41,506 bases of DNA from Streptomyces albus subsp. chlorinus (GTDB lineage Bacteria > Actinomycetota > Actinomycetes > Streptomycetales > Streptomycetaceae). Location of the stretch: the NCBI RefSeq assembly GCF_013302895.1, contig NZ_VJOK01000001.1, positions 4,788,804 through 4,830,309 of the forward strand, given 5' to 3'. A model generated the notes under the pieces. The model worked only from the letters and a program-made list of their open reading frames with translations. It did not search any database and was not told where the DNA came from. Below, one piece after another: positions 31,299 through 38,808 of this stretch (the stretch's first letter is position 1; each line of letters begins with the position of its first letter). The position numbers and the translations under genes are program-made.

Positions 31299-31601
31299 CC
31301 CCCGAGCCTACGGGAGCCCCCCTCCCCTGGAACCCCCACCAATGGGGGCTCACCCCCCTCCCCTGACCGGGGCTCCGCCCCGTGAATCCCCCTCTTCCCT
31401 GCACTGGGGGGCGGAGCCCCCGATGTATGGAGGGGTACGAGGGCGGAGGCTCTCAGTGGTGGGGCATCAGCATGGGGGAGGGGTACGAGGGTGGAGGCCC
31501 TCAGTGGTGGGGCACCAGCGTGGGGGAGGGGTCCGGGGGCCGGGGCCACGGGAATGAGGCCCCAGCGAGTGGGGGCGCACGGGGTGCGGGACAATGGGGG
31601 C
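31299..31601. other. Repeat-rich intergenic region before lpdA
   Basis: 303 bases without a supported gene. It holds the 13-mer GGGGCTCCGCCCC at 31369-31381 and its reverse complement GGGGCGGAGCCCC at 31408-31420; each can form a tight hairpin, and their loops (TCC, GGA) are complementary. The 48-base tandem repeat follows at 31436-31531. The open frame across the repeat (MEGYEGGGSQWWG type) is judged fortuitous. The lpdA -10 is at the right end. Confidence 0.7.
31436..31531. repeat. 48-bp tandem repeat upstream of lpdA
   Basis: Two adjacent 48-base units (31436-31483 and 31484-31531) differ at only four positions. Partial unit ends flank both sides. The unit is G-rich on the plus strand, with CTCAGTGGTGGGGCA at its centre. 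It ends about 60 bases before the lpdA promoter. Confidence 0.85.
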
Positions 31602-33044
31602 GTGACTCGGATCGTGATCATCGGCGGCGGCCCCGGCGGATACGAAGCGGCATTGGTAGCCGCCCAGCTCGGCGCGGAGGTGACAGTCGTCGACTGCGAC
31701 GGCCTCGGCGGCGCCTCGGTCCTCACCGACTGCGTGCCGTCCAAGACGCTCATCGCCACGGCCGAGGTGATGACGAACTTCGACTCCTCCTACGAGGAGC
31801 TGGGTATCCGTATCGAGGACACGACGCACGATCCGGACGACCCGGCCCGGGTGGTCGGTGTGGACCTGGGCAAGGTGAACCGCCGGGTGAAGCGGCTGGC
31901 CCTGGCCCAGTCGCACGACATCACGGCTTCGGTCACCCGTGCGGGTGGCCGGGTGATGCGGGGCCGCGGCAGGCTGGAGCCGGGGCAGGCGGCCGACGGT
32001 TCCCGGGTGGTGACCGTCACGGCCGCGGACGGCTCCCAGGAGCAGCTGACGGCGGATGCCGTGCTGGTCGCCACGGGCGGGCATCCGCGGGAGATACCGG
32101 ACGCCCGGCCGGACGGTGAGCGGATCCTGAACTGGAAGCAGGTCTACGACCTGGAGGAGCAGCCCGAGGAGCTGATCGTCATCGGCTCCGGTGTGACCGG
32201 CGCCGAGTTCGCGGGGGCCTACCAGGCTCTCGGTTCGCAGGTCACGCTGGTCTCCTCCCGCGACCGGGTGCTGCCCGGGGAGGACCCGGACGCCGCCGCG
32301 GTCCTGGAGGACGTCTTCCGCCGGCGCGGCATGAACGTGATGAGCCGGTCCCGTGCGGCCTCCGCCAAGCGCACCGAGGACAACCGGGTGGAGGTCACTC
32401 TCCAGGACGGCCGGACGATCACCGGCACGCACTGTCTGGTGGCCGTCGGCGCGGTGCCGAACACCGCGGACATGGGGCTGGAGGAGGCGGGGGTCCGCCT
32501 CAAGGAGTCGGGCCACATCTGGACGGACAAGGTCTCCCGCACGTCCGCCCCCGGCGTCTACGCCGCGGGCGACTGCACCGGGGTCCTCGCGCTCGCGTCG
32601 GTGGCCGCGATGCAGGGCCGGATCGCGATGTACCACTTCCTCGGCGACACGGTGAACCCGCTCGACCTCAAGACCGTCTCGGCGAACGTCTTCACCGATC
32701 CGGAGATCGCCACGGTCGGCTACACCCAGGCGGACATCGACAAGGGCGCCATCGAGGCGCGGGTGGTGAAGCTGCCGCTGCTGCGCAATCCGCGGGCCAA
32801 GATGCAGGGCATCAGGGACGGTTTCGTGAAGCTGTTCTGCCGGCCGGGGACCGGGATCGTCGTCGGGGGCGTGGTCGTGGCGCCCCGCGCGAGTGAACTG
32901 ATCCATCCGATCGCGATCGCCGTTGACAACAATCTGACCGTTGAGCAGATCGCCAACACCTTCACCGTCTACCCCTCCCTCACCGGGTCGATCGCCGAGG
33001 TCGCACGGCAGTTGCACACCCGTAAGCTGGCCGGGCTGCACTGA
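31602..33044 (+). CDS. lpdA: LpdA-type flavoprotein NAD(P)H-quinone reductase
   Basis: 480-residue FAD pyridine-nucleotide-disulfide oxidoreductase closest to M. tuberculosis LpdA (Rv3303c). FAD loop IVIIGGGPGGYEAA; NAD(P) loop VIGSGVTGAEFAGAY; AGDCTG second FAD motif; C-terminal dimer domain TVYPSLTGSIAEVARQL. The redox site reads GGASVLTDCVPSK: Cys44 is kept but the partner Cys is Ser39, so it cannot be a true lipoamide dehydrogenase. The M. tuberculosis enzyme also lacks this Cys and reduces quinones, which supports that role. GTG 31602 is 6 bases after a -10-like GACAAT, so it is probably leaderless. Confidence 0.9.
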   Translation: MTRIVIIGGGPGGYEAALVAAQLGAEVTVVDCDGLGGASVLTDCVPSKTLIATAEVMTNFDSSYEELGIRIEDTTHDPDDPARVVGVDLGKVNRRVKRLALAQSHDITASVTRAGGRVMRGRGRLEPGQAADGSRVVTVTAADGSQEQLTADAVLVATGGHPREIPDARPDGERILNWKQVYDLEEQPEELIVIGSGVTGAEFAGAYQALGSQVTLVSSRDRVLPGEDPDAAAVLEDVFRRRGMNVMSRSRAASAKRTEDNRVEVTLQDGRTITGTHCLVAVGAVPNTADMGLEEAGVRLKESGHIWTDKVSRTSAPGVYAAGDCTGVLALASVAAMQGRIAMYHFLGDTVNPLDLKTVSANVFTDPEIATVGYTQADIDKGAIEARVVKLPLLRNPRAKMQGIRDGFVKLFCRPGTGIVVGGVVVAPRASELIHPIAIAVDNNLTVEQIANTFTVYPSLTGSIAEVARQLHTRKLAGLH

Positions 33045-33050
33045 GAGCGA

Positions 33051-33066
33051 CGGACGGAGGCGTCCG
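33051..33066 (+). terminator. Small hairpin after lpdA
   Basis: CGGACG-GAGG-CGTCCG, a six-bp stem with a four-base loop, seven bases after the lpdA stop, followed by AAAC rather than T. Weak as a terminator; it may only mark the transcript end. Confidence 0.3.
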
Positions 33067-33168
33067 AAACGGCCTCCTATACCACGTTCGGGGCTTCCGT
33101 ACGAACAACTTCTGTTAATCGGCGCATACCGCTGAAAGCAGACGGTCGTTGGGGTTACTGTCAGTTTC

Positions 33169-34113
33169 GTGTTCGCTGCGGAACGTCGTCAACTGATCCT
33201 TGAAATGGTGCGCGCCAACGGGGCCGTCTCTCTCCGTGAGCTCGCCCGCGTCGTCCAGACCTCCGAAGTGACCGTGCGCCGGGACGTACGGGCGCTGGAG
33301 GCAGAGGGACTGCTCGACCGCCGGCACGGCGGCGCCGTGCTCCCGGGGGGCTTCACCCGGGAGTCCGGCTTCCCCCAGAAATCCCATCTGGCCACCGCGG
33401 AGAAGACGGCGATCGCCGACCTGGCCGCGGGTCTCGTCTCGGAGGGCGAGGCCGTCGTCGTCGGAGCCGGTACGACCACCCAGGAGCTGGCGCGCCGGCT
33501 CGCCCGGGTCCCCGGGCTGACCGTGGTCACCAACTCGCTGCTGGTCGCGCAGGCGCTGGCGCACGCCAACCGGGTGGAGGTGGTGATGACGGGCGGCACG
33601 CTGCGCGGCTCCAACTACGCGCTCGTCGGCAGCGGCGCCGAGCAGTCCCTCCAGGGGCTGCGCGTCTCCCGCGCGTTCCTGTCCGGCAGCGGACTGACGG
33701 CCGAACGCGGTCTGTCCACCTCCAACATGCTCTCCGCCAGCGTGGACCGGGCGCTGGTGCAGGCGGCCGGGGAGGTGGTGGTCCTGGCCGACCACACCAA
33801 GCTGGGCACCGACACCATGTTCCAGACGGTGCCCACCGATGTGATCACCCGGCTGGTGACGGACGAGCCGCCCGCGCACGACGACCGCGCGGAGACCGAG
33901 CTGCAGGCGCTGGCCGACCGCGGGGTGCAGATCGCGGTCGCCGGCACCGGTGCCGCCCCCGCCGAGAGGGGCCGCCAGGACGTCCCCATGCCCACCCCGC
34001 GGCGGGCCGCCCCGCAGAGCGGGAGCCCGCCCCAGGGGCCCGCCGGTCCCACCCATCTGCGTTCGGCCCAGGCGCCACCCAGGGTGGCCGACCTGGCACC
34101 CAGGCGCCGCTAG
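33169..34113 (+). CDS. DeoR/GlpR-family transcriptional regulator
   Basis: 314 residues from GTG 33169; the -10-like TACTGT ends seven bases before it, so a leaderless transcript is likely. The N-terminal DeoR helix-turn-helix is classic: RRQLILEMVRANGAVSLREL, TSEVTVRRDVRALEAEGLLDR, HGGAV. The sugar-phosphate sensor domain follows (GAGTTTQELARRL, VVTNSLLVAQAL, VLADHTKLG). The last about 60 residues (after ADRGVQIAVAG) are Pro/Ala/Arg-rich and disordered, longer than most family members. The upstream spacer has GTTCG-N11-CGAAC. It lies near the nucleoside genes and could sense deoxyribose-5-phosphate, but this is not shown. Confidence 0.9.
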   Translation: MFAAERRQLILEMVRANGAVSLRELARVVQTSEVTVRRDVRALEAEGLLDRRHGGAVLPGGFTRESGFPQKSHLATAEKTAIADLAAGLVSEGEAVVVGAGTTTQELARRLARVPGLTVVTNSLLVAQALAHANRVEVVMTGGTLRGSNYALVGSGAEQSLQGLRVSRAFLSGSGLTAERGLSTSNMLSASVDRALVQAAGEVVVLADHTKLGTDTMFQTVPTDVITRLVTDEPPAHDDRAETELQALADRGVQIAVAGTGAAPAERGRQDVPMPTPRRAAPQSGSPPQGPAGPTHLRSAQAPPRVADLAPRRR

Positions 34114-34960
34114 GACCGCTGGCTTCGCCCCGGGCAAGGACGTCCACTACCGGATGAGCCCGGCCAACCTGCCCGCGCTGGGCGTCGCCCGCCCCGATGT
34201 GACCGTCCTGGCCAACAACCATGTGGGCGACTTCGGCACCGGCGGCCTCCTGGAGACCCTGGACGCCCTCGCGGACGCGGGGCTGCGGACCGCCGGGGCG
34301 GGGCGGGACGCGGCGGGGGCCCGTGCCCCCGCGAGCGTGCCGCTGCCCGGTGGCGGGCGGCTCCTGGTCTTCGCCATGGGGTCGCCGTCCAGCGGTATCC
34401 CGCCCGACTGGGCCGCGACGAGCCGGCGGCCGGGCGTGCGTCTGGTGCGGGAGTTCTCGCGGGCCGACGCGGAGGAGATCGCCCGCCAGGTCGCCGGGAC
34501 GAGGCGCCCGGGCGATCTGGCGGTCGCCTCCGTGCACTGGGGGCCGAACTGGGGCCACGAGATCCCGCCGGAGCAGACGCGGTTCGCGCACGCGCTGATC
34601 GACGGCGGCGTGGACCTGGTCCACGGACACTCCTCGCACCACCCGCGCCCCGTCGAGCTGTACCGGGGCAGGCCCGTCCTCTACGGCTGCGGGGACTTCG
34701 TCGACGACTACGAGGGCATCGGCGGCCACGAGACCTACCGCGACGACCTGCGTGTGCTGTGGTCCGTCACCCTCGGCCGGCCCGCGGCGGAGCCGGCCGG
34801 TGTCCGCCTCGTCCCCTTCCGGGCCCGCCGCCTGAGCCTGGCCCGCGCCCCGGCCGCGGACACGGAGTGGCTGCGGGCCGTACTGGACCGGGTCAGCGGC
34901 CGGTTCGGCGTACGGGTGGGGACGGACGCGGACGGGGCGCTGGTCTGCGAACCTCGCTGA
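34114..34960 (+). pseudogene. CapA-family (PGA biosynthesis-type) protein missing its N-terminus
   Basis: Begins abruptly at the deoR stop codon with FAPGKDVHYRM, which in intact CapA/YwtB-like proteins lies about 90 residues from the start. The remaining about 280 residues are well conserved: VTVLANNHVGDFG, DLAVASVHWGPNWGHEIP, VDLVHGHSSHHPRP and GCGDFVDDYEG, the last parts of the metallophosphatase-like metal site. The initial metal motif (GDVMLGRG type) and the NLE segment are absent. ATG 34154 could start a fragment but has no ribosome-binding site. A deletion between deoR and this gene is the simplest explanation. Confidence 0.72.
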
Positions 34961-34979
34961 GGCGCCCCGCCGACGGCTG

Positions 34980-36761
34980 TCAGTCCTTGATCTCGCAGAT
35001 GACGGCGCCCGCGGACACGGAGGCGCCGATCTCGGCGTGCAGGTCCTTCACGGTGCCGGAGCGGTGGGCGTTGAGCGGCTGCTCCATCTTCATCGCCTCC
35101 AGGACGATGATGAGTTCGCCCTCCTCCACCCGCTGGCCCTCCTCGACGGCGACCTTCACGATGGTGCCCTGCATGGGGGAGGCCAGCGCGTCGCCGGAGA
35201 CGGCGGAGGCGGACTTCTTGGCGGACTTGCGCCGCGGCTTGCGCGCTCCGCCCTCGACGGCGGCGCGCGCCAGCGGCATGCCGAGCGAGGAGGGCAGGGA
35301 GACCTCCAGCCGCTTGCCGCCGACCTCGACGACGACGGTCTCGCGGCCGGCCGCCTCGTCCTCGTCCGTCTCCCCGGCGGGCGCGGCGAACGGCTTGATC
35401 TCGTTGACGAACTCCGTCTCGATCCACCGGGTGTGGACGTCGAACGGCTCGCCCTCGCGTCCGGCGATCTCGGGGGCGAAGGCGGCGTCCCGGACCACGG
35501 TGCGGTGGAAGGGGAGCGCGGTGGCCATGCCCTCGACGGTGAACTCGTCCAGCGCCCGCGCGGCCCGCTCCAGGGCCTGGCGGCGGGTGGCGCCGGTGAC
35601 GATCAGCTTGGCCAGCAGCGAGTCCCAGGCCGGGCCGATGACCGAGCCCGACTCGACGCCCGCGTCCAGCCGGACGCCCGGTCCCGCGGGCGGCGCGAAG
35701 GTGGTGACGGTGCCCGGCGCGGGCAGGAAGTTGCGGCCCGGGTCCTCGCCGTTGATGCGGAACTCGAAGGAGTGACCGCGCATCGGCGGGTCGTCGTAAC
35801 CCAGTTCCTCGCCGTCGGCGATGCGGAACATCTCGCGGACCAGGTCGATGCCGGTGACCTCCTCGGTGACCGGGTGCTCGACCTGGAGGCGGGTGTTGAC
35901 CTCCAGGAAGGAGATCGTGCCGTCCTGGCCGACGAGGAACTCGCAGGTGCCCGCGCCCTCGTAGCCGGCCTCGCGCAGGATCGCCTTGGAGGCGCGGTAC
36001 AGCTCCGCGTTCTGCTCCTCGGTCAGGTACGGCGCCGGGGCCTCCTCCACCAGCTTCTGGTGGCGGCGCTGGAGGGAGCAGTCACGGGTGGAGACGACGA
36101 CCACGTTGCCGTGCTTGTCGGCCAGGCACTGGGTCTCCACGTGCCGGGGGCGGTCCAGGTAGCGCTCGACGAAGCACTCGCCGCGGCCGAAGGACTGGAC
36201 GGCCTCGCGCACGGCCGAGTCGTAGAGTTCGGGCACCTCTTCGAGGGTGCGGGCGACCTTGAGGCCGCGTCCGCCGCCGCCGAAGGCCGCCTTGATGGCG
36301 ATGGGCAGGCCGTGCTCCTCGGCGAAGGCGACGACCTCCTCGGCGCCGGAGACCGGGTCCTTGGTGCCGGCCACCAGCGGGGCGCCGGCGCGCTGCGCGA
36401 TGTGCCGCGCCGCCACCTTGTCGCCCAGGTCGCGGATGGCCTGCGGCGGCGGGCCGATCCAGATGAGTCCGGCGTCCAGCACGGCCTGGGCGAACTCCGC
36501 GTTCTCCGAGAGGAATCCGTAACCGGGGTGGACGGCGTCGGCGCCGGAGTCGGCGGCGGCCTTGAGTACTTTGCCGATGTCCAGGTAGCTGGCCGCCGGG
36601 GTGTCACCGCCCAGGGCGAACGCCTCGTCGGCGACCCGGACGTGGAGCGCGTCCCGGTCCGGCTCGGCATAGACGGCGACGCTCGCGATTCCCGCGTCCT
36701 GGCAGGCGCGGGCGACGCGGACGGCGATTTCGCCGCGGTTGGCGATGAGCACCTTGCGCAC
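34980..36761 (-). CDS. accA2: Acyl-CoA carboxylase alpha subunit (biotin carboxylase-BCCP)
   Basis: 593 residues. ATP-dependent carboxylation of biotin for acetyl-/propionyl-CoA carboxylase. GTG 36761 follows AGGAGGG. The N-terminal biotin carboxylase domain begins RKVLIANRGEIAVRVARAC, with ATP-grasp KAAFGGGGRGLKVA and EVNTRLQVEHPVTEEVTG; after a linker (KPRRKSAKKSA) the C-terminal BCCP domain carries biotinyl-lysine Lys558 in LEAMKMEQPL. The partner beta and epsilon subunits are encoded 2-4 kb away. In S. coelicolor AccA1 and AccA2 are near duplicates. A -10-like TAAACT lies at 36793-36788 without a good -35. Confidence 0.96.
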   Translation of the reverse strand: MRKVLIANRGEIAVRVARACQDAGIASVAVYAEPDRDALHVRVADEAFALGGDTPAASYLDIGKVLKAAADSGADAVHPGYGFLSENAEFAQAVLDAGLIWIGPPPQAIRDLGDKVAARHIAQRAGAPLVAGTKDPVSGAEEVVAFAEEHGLPIAIKAAFGGGGRGLKVARTLEEVPELYDSAVREAVQSFGRGECFVERYLDRPRHVETQCLADKHGNVVVVSTRDCSLQRRHQKLVEEAPAPYLTEEQNAELYRASKAILREAGYEGAGTCEFLVGQDGTISFLEVNTRLQVEHPVTEEVTGIDLVREMFRIADGEELGYDDPPMRGHSFEFRINGEDPGRNFLPAPGTVTTFAPPAGPGVRLDAGVESGSVIGPAWDSLLAKLIVTGATRRQALERAARALDEFTVEGMATALPFHRTVVRDAAFAPEIAGREGEPFDVHTRWIETEFVNEIKPFAAPAGETDEDEAAGRETVVVEVGGKRLEVSLPSSLGMPLARAAVEGGARKPRRKSAKKSASAVSGDALASPMQGTIVKVAVEEGQRVEEGELIIVLEAMKMEQPLNAHRSGTVKDLHAEIGASVSAGAVICEIKD

Positions 36762-37193
36762 GATGGCTCCCTCCTTGAAACAAGCTGAGTTTAGGTACTG
36801 GCGACACCTGACGCCGAGCCGCCAAGGGGGGTGAGCTTGCCCACACGGAGTGTCACTCGCTGCCCGTGCGCAACCGGATCTCCCCTTGTCATCCCACGGT
36901 ACGCCGCCTCGGGGGCTGTTTCGTCCGGCTTGAGGGTGTGGGCCGGCTCTCTGTCCGAGTCGTGCGTCACAGGCGGTTGTCTTTGTGGAATCCCTACGAG
37001 ACGGCGGGCGAAATTTTGCTTTCCGCCGTTTCCCTTGCCCCCGCATCTACCCACCAGTAGCGTTCGCCTTGCCGGAGCGCGTACCTGGAGTAACCCGGGC
37101 GCGCCGCGCGGGCGCACCCCGGCGCGGGCCCCAACGCGGGCCCGGCGCGGGGGAGATGAGGGACGGAAGGACATCCGAGGAGGGGGTGGCGCG
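36762..37193. other. Intergenic region between accA2 and a membrane protein gene
   Basis: 432 bases. It must hold divergent promoters: the minus-strand TAAACT for accA2 and, on the plus strand, TTGCCC ... TAGCGT (about 37036-37064, 17 apart), a weak candidate for the membrane protein. G/C content is lower than average around 36990-37030. The right end is very GC-rich with reiterated GGCGCGGG. No short gene with a credible start was recognised. Confidence 0.4.
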
Positions 37194-37670
37194 GTGGCGG
37201 GGCGCAGGCGGGCGGTGGCCGCGGTGACGGCACTGGTGCTGACGCTGGAGGCGGCCGTGCTGGTGGGGCTCAATCTCTTCCTCGGCAAGGTCGCCGACGT
37301 GCAGCAGATGTCGCTGGCGGGCATCGACCCGCGGGCGATGGAGGTCTCCGCGGTCATCGGCGCCGTGCTGGTGGGCGGCTATGTGCTCGGCTGCGCGCTG
37401 GTCCTCGTGCGCACGGCGGTGCGTGACGTGCCGCCGCGCGGCTTCCCGCGCGTCGTGCTGATCAGCTGCGCCGTGGTCCACGGCGTCCTCGGCGCCTTCT
37501 GCGTCGGGCTGGTCGGGTGGACGGCCTTCGCCTTCATGATGGCCGTCCTCGGCCTCCTCGTCTGGTCGTTGACCTGGTACGGCGAGGCCATGGAGGGCGC
37601 CGCGCCGTCCCCAGGGCCCGCGCCGGCCCCGGGGGAGGGCGAGGTCAGCGCTCCGCCCACAGGTCGGTGA
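37194..37670 (+). CDS. Four-helix membrane protein of unknown function
   Basis: 158 residues from GTG 37194 with GGAGGGGG upstream. Four predicted membrane segments: about AVTALVLTLEAAVLVGLNLF, VSAVIGAVLVGGYVLGCAL, VLISCAVVHGVLGAFCVGL and FAFMMAVLGLLVWSLTWYG, with a short Pro-rich C-terminal tail outside the bundle. No motif is recognised; homologues occur at this place beside accA2 in other Streptomyces, as far as I recall. Its 3' end overlaps the convergent maf gene by 26 bases. Confidence 0.75.
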   Translation: MAGRRRAVAAVTALVLTLEAAVLVGLNLFLGKVADVQQMSLAGIDPRAMEVSAVIGAVLVGGYVLGCALVLVRTAVRDVPPRGFPRVVLISCAVVHGVLGAFCVGLVGWTAFAFMMAVLGLLVWSLTWYGEAMEGAAPSPGPAPAPGEGEVSAPPTGR

Positions 37671-38262
37671 CCGCCACCCCGACCTCGCGCAGCAGCCGGC
37701 GCAGCGTCGGCAGCGAGAGCCCCAGCACGTTGCCGTGGTCCCCCTCGATACCGTCCACGAACGGGCCCGAGCGGCCGTCCAGCGTGAACGCCCCGGCCAC
37801 GTGCAGCGGTTCGCCGCTGGCGACGTAGGCGGCGATCTCCTCGTCCGTCGGCTCGCCGAAGTGCACCGTCGTGGAGGCCGTCACCGAGCGGCGGGTGCCC
37901 TCCGCGCCGCCGGTGCGGGTGTCGATGACGCAGTGCCCGGTGTGCAGCACGCCGGAGCGGCCCCGCATGTCCTTCCAGCGGGCCGTGGCCTCCTCGGCGT
38001 CCGCGGGCTTGCCCAGCGGGCGCCCGTCCAGCTCCAGCACCGAGTCGCAGCCGACGACCAGCGCCCCGGCGGCCTCGGCGCGCCGCGCGACCGTCGTCGC
38101 CTTCGCCTCGGCCAGCACCCGCGCCAGCGCCGAGGGGGTGGGGGCGCTGAGCGCGTCCTCGTCCACACCGCTGACGATGACCTCGGGAGCCAGGCCGGCC
38201 TGGCGGAGCAGCGCGAGACGGGCGGGGGAGGCGGAGGCGAGAACGAGACGCGGTGAGTTCAT
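37645..38262 (-). CDS. maf: Maf nucleoside triphosphate pyrophosphatase
   Basis: 205 residues, house-cleaning pyrophosphatase for modified dTTP/UTP-type nucleotides. Motifs: LVLASASPARLALLRQAGL at the N-terminus, VVGCDSVLELDGRPLGKP (catalytic Asp region), MRGRSGVLHTGHCV, and the conserved end DGIEGDHGNVLGLSLPTL. ATG 38262 with a weak ribosome-binding site. In mycobacteria maf also sits between accA3 and accE5/accD5, so position supports the identity. Confidence 0.95.
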   Translation of the reverse strand: MNSPRLVLASASPARLALLRQAGLAPEVIVSGVDEDALSAPTPSALARVLAEAKATTVARRAEAAGALVVGCDSVLELDGRPLGKPADAEEATARWKDMRGRSGVLHTGHCVIDTRTGGAEGTRRSVTASTTVHFGEPTDEEIAAYVASGEPLHVAGAFTLDGRSGPFVDGIEGDHGNVLGLSLPTLRRLLREVGVAVTDLWAER

Positions 38263-38328
38263 GCGGCCATCGTAAGGATTCCGCCGCGCCCGGCGCCCGG
38301 CCCCGCGCCCGGAACGCCGGCCCGTCGC

Positions 38329-38466
38329 TCACGAGTAGGCCGCCGACATCAGCAGCAGCATCACCACCGCCGTCACCACCAGCAGCACCCAGCCGAGGCG
38401 GTGCACCTTCTCCTGGGTCCTGCGCAGTTCCGGCGGCGGCTCGTCCCGGGGGTCGGACCACAGCAT
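38329..38466 (-). CDS. mmpB: Small membrane protein MmpB (morphogenic membrane protein type)
   Basis: 45 residues: MLWSDPRDEPPPELRRTQ, then a short amphipathic stretch and one membrane helix (LGWVLLVVTAVVMLLLM) with a small polar end. The MLWSDP start and size match the protein called morphogenic membrane protein MmpB in Streptomyces, reported to affect development. It lies downstream of accE in the same direction. GGAGGG directly abuts the ATG and is buried in a hairpin, so translation start may be gated. No other good start is in frame. Confidence 0.75.
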   Translation of the reverse strand: MLWSDPRDEPPPELRRTQEKVHRLGWVLLVVTAVVMLLLMSAAYS

Positions 38467-38496
38467 CCCTCCATGCTGGAGGGCGCACGGGCGCCC
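38467..38496 (-). promoter_or_regulatory. Two competing hairpins over the mmpB ribosome-binding site
   Basis: In the mmpB transcript CCCUCCA-GCA-UGGAGGG (38483-38467) makes a perfect seven-bp hairpin ending at the AUG and hiding the only Shine-Dalgarno sequence. Just upstream GGGCGC-CCGU-GCGCCC (38496-38481) can form a second stem. The two share the bases 38483-38481, so they cannot both form fully: a switch-like arrangement. Confidence 0.55.
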
Positions 38497-38530
38497 GCGC
38501 CTGAGTACGCGTACTCAGAAGCGGGCGCCC
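38489..38530. other. 42-bp dyad between accE and mmpB
   Basis: Ten-base arms GGGCGCCCGC (38489-38498) and GCGGGCGCCC (38521-38530) enclose, after a two-base mismatch on each side, the perfect 18-base palindrome CTGAGTACGCGTACTCAG (38501-38518). As RNA it would be a long hairpin and could end accE transcription; as DNA the core could be a binding site, since its TGAGTAC arms recur at 24647. On the minus strand it is followed directly by the mmpB hairpins. Confidence 0.75.
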
Positions 38531-38549
38531 CGTCGCCGCGGCGCGGTGC

Positions 38550-38798
38550 TCAGCCGGGCCAGAACGTGCGGCGCCAGGCGCCGGGGCCGGGCGCGGGGGT
38601 CCGGCGCGGCATGGTGCGCGCCGGATCGGACCACGCGCTCGGTGCCGGTCCGCCCGGCTGTCCCGGCTCGACGGCTGCCGCACGCACCCGCACCACCGCC
38701 AGCGCGGCGGCCAGCTCCTCGGGCGTCGGGTTGCCCCGCACGACCCGGATCGACGGCTCGGCGCCCTGCGGCGCCGGCTCGGGTGACTGAGTGGTCAT
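38550..38798 (-). CDS. accE: Acyl-CoA carboxylase epsilon subunit
   Basis: 82 residues from ATG 38798, with GGAGG upstream. The family marker IRVVRGNPTPEELAAALAVV is exact for AccE/PccE; the rest is a Pro/Arg-rich region ending with W..W.DPAR and RRTFWPG, the usual C-terminal signature. The subunit binds and stimulates the carboxylase beta subunit in actinomycetes. It starts 10 bases after pccB, so it is translated from the same message. Confidence 0.93.
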   Translation of the reverse strand: MTTQSPEPAPQGAEPSIRVVRGNPTPEELAAALAVVRVRAAAVEPGQPGGPAPSAWSDPARTMPRRTPAPGPGAWRRTFWPG

Positions 38799-38808
38799 CG
38801 CGGCCTCC

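Noticed and set aside
31406..31557. Gly/Trp-rich repeat peptide (MEGYEGGGSQWWG type) as a possible RiPP precursor
   Set aside because: No ribosome-binding site, no modifying enzymes nearby, and the repeat lies in a non-coding GC-rich array. Tandem DNA repeats explain the peptide repeats.
37194..37670. Membrane protein as part of the carboxylase complex
   Set aside because: Only adjacency supports this; no motif links it to carboxylases, so no function is given.
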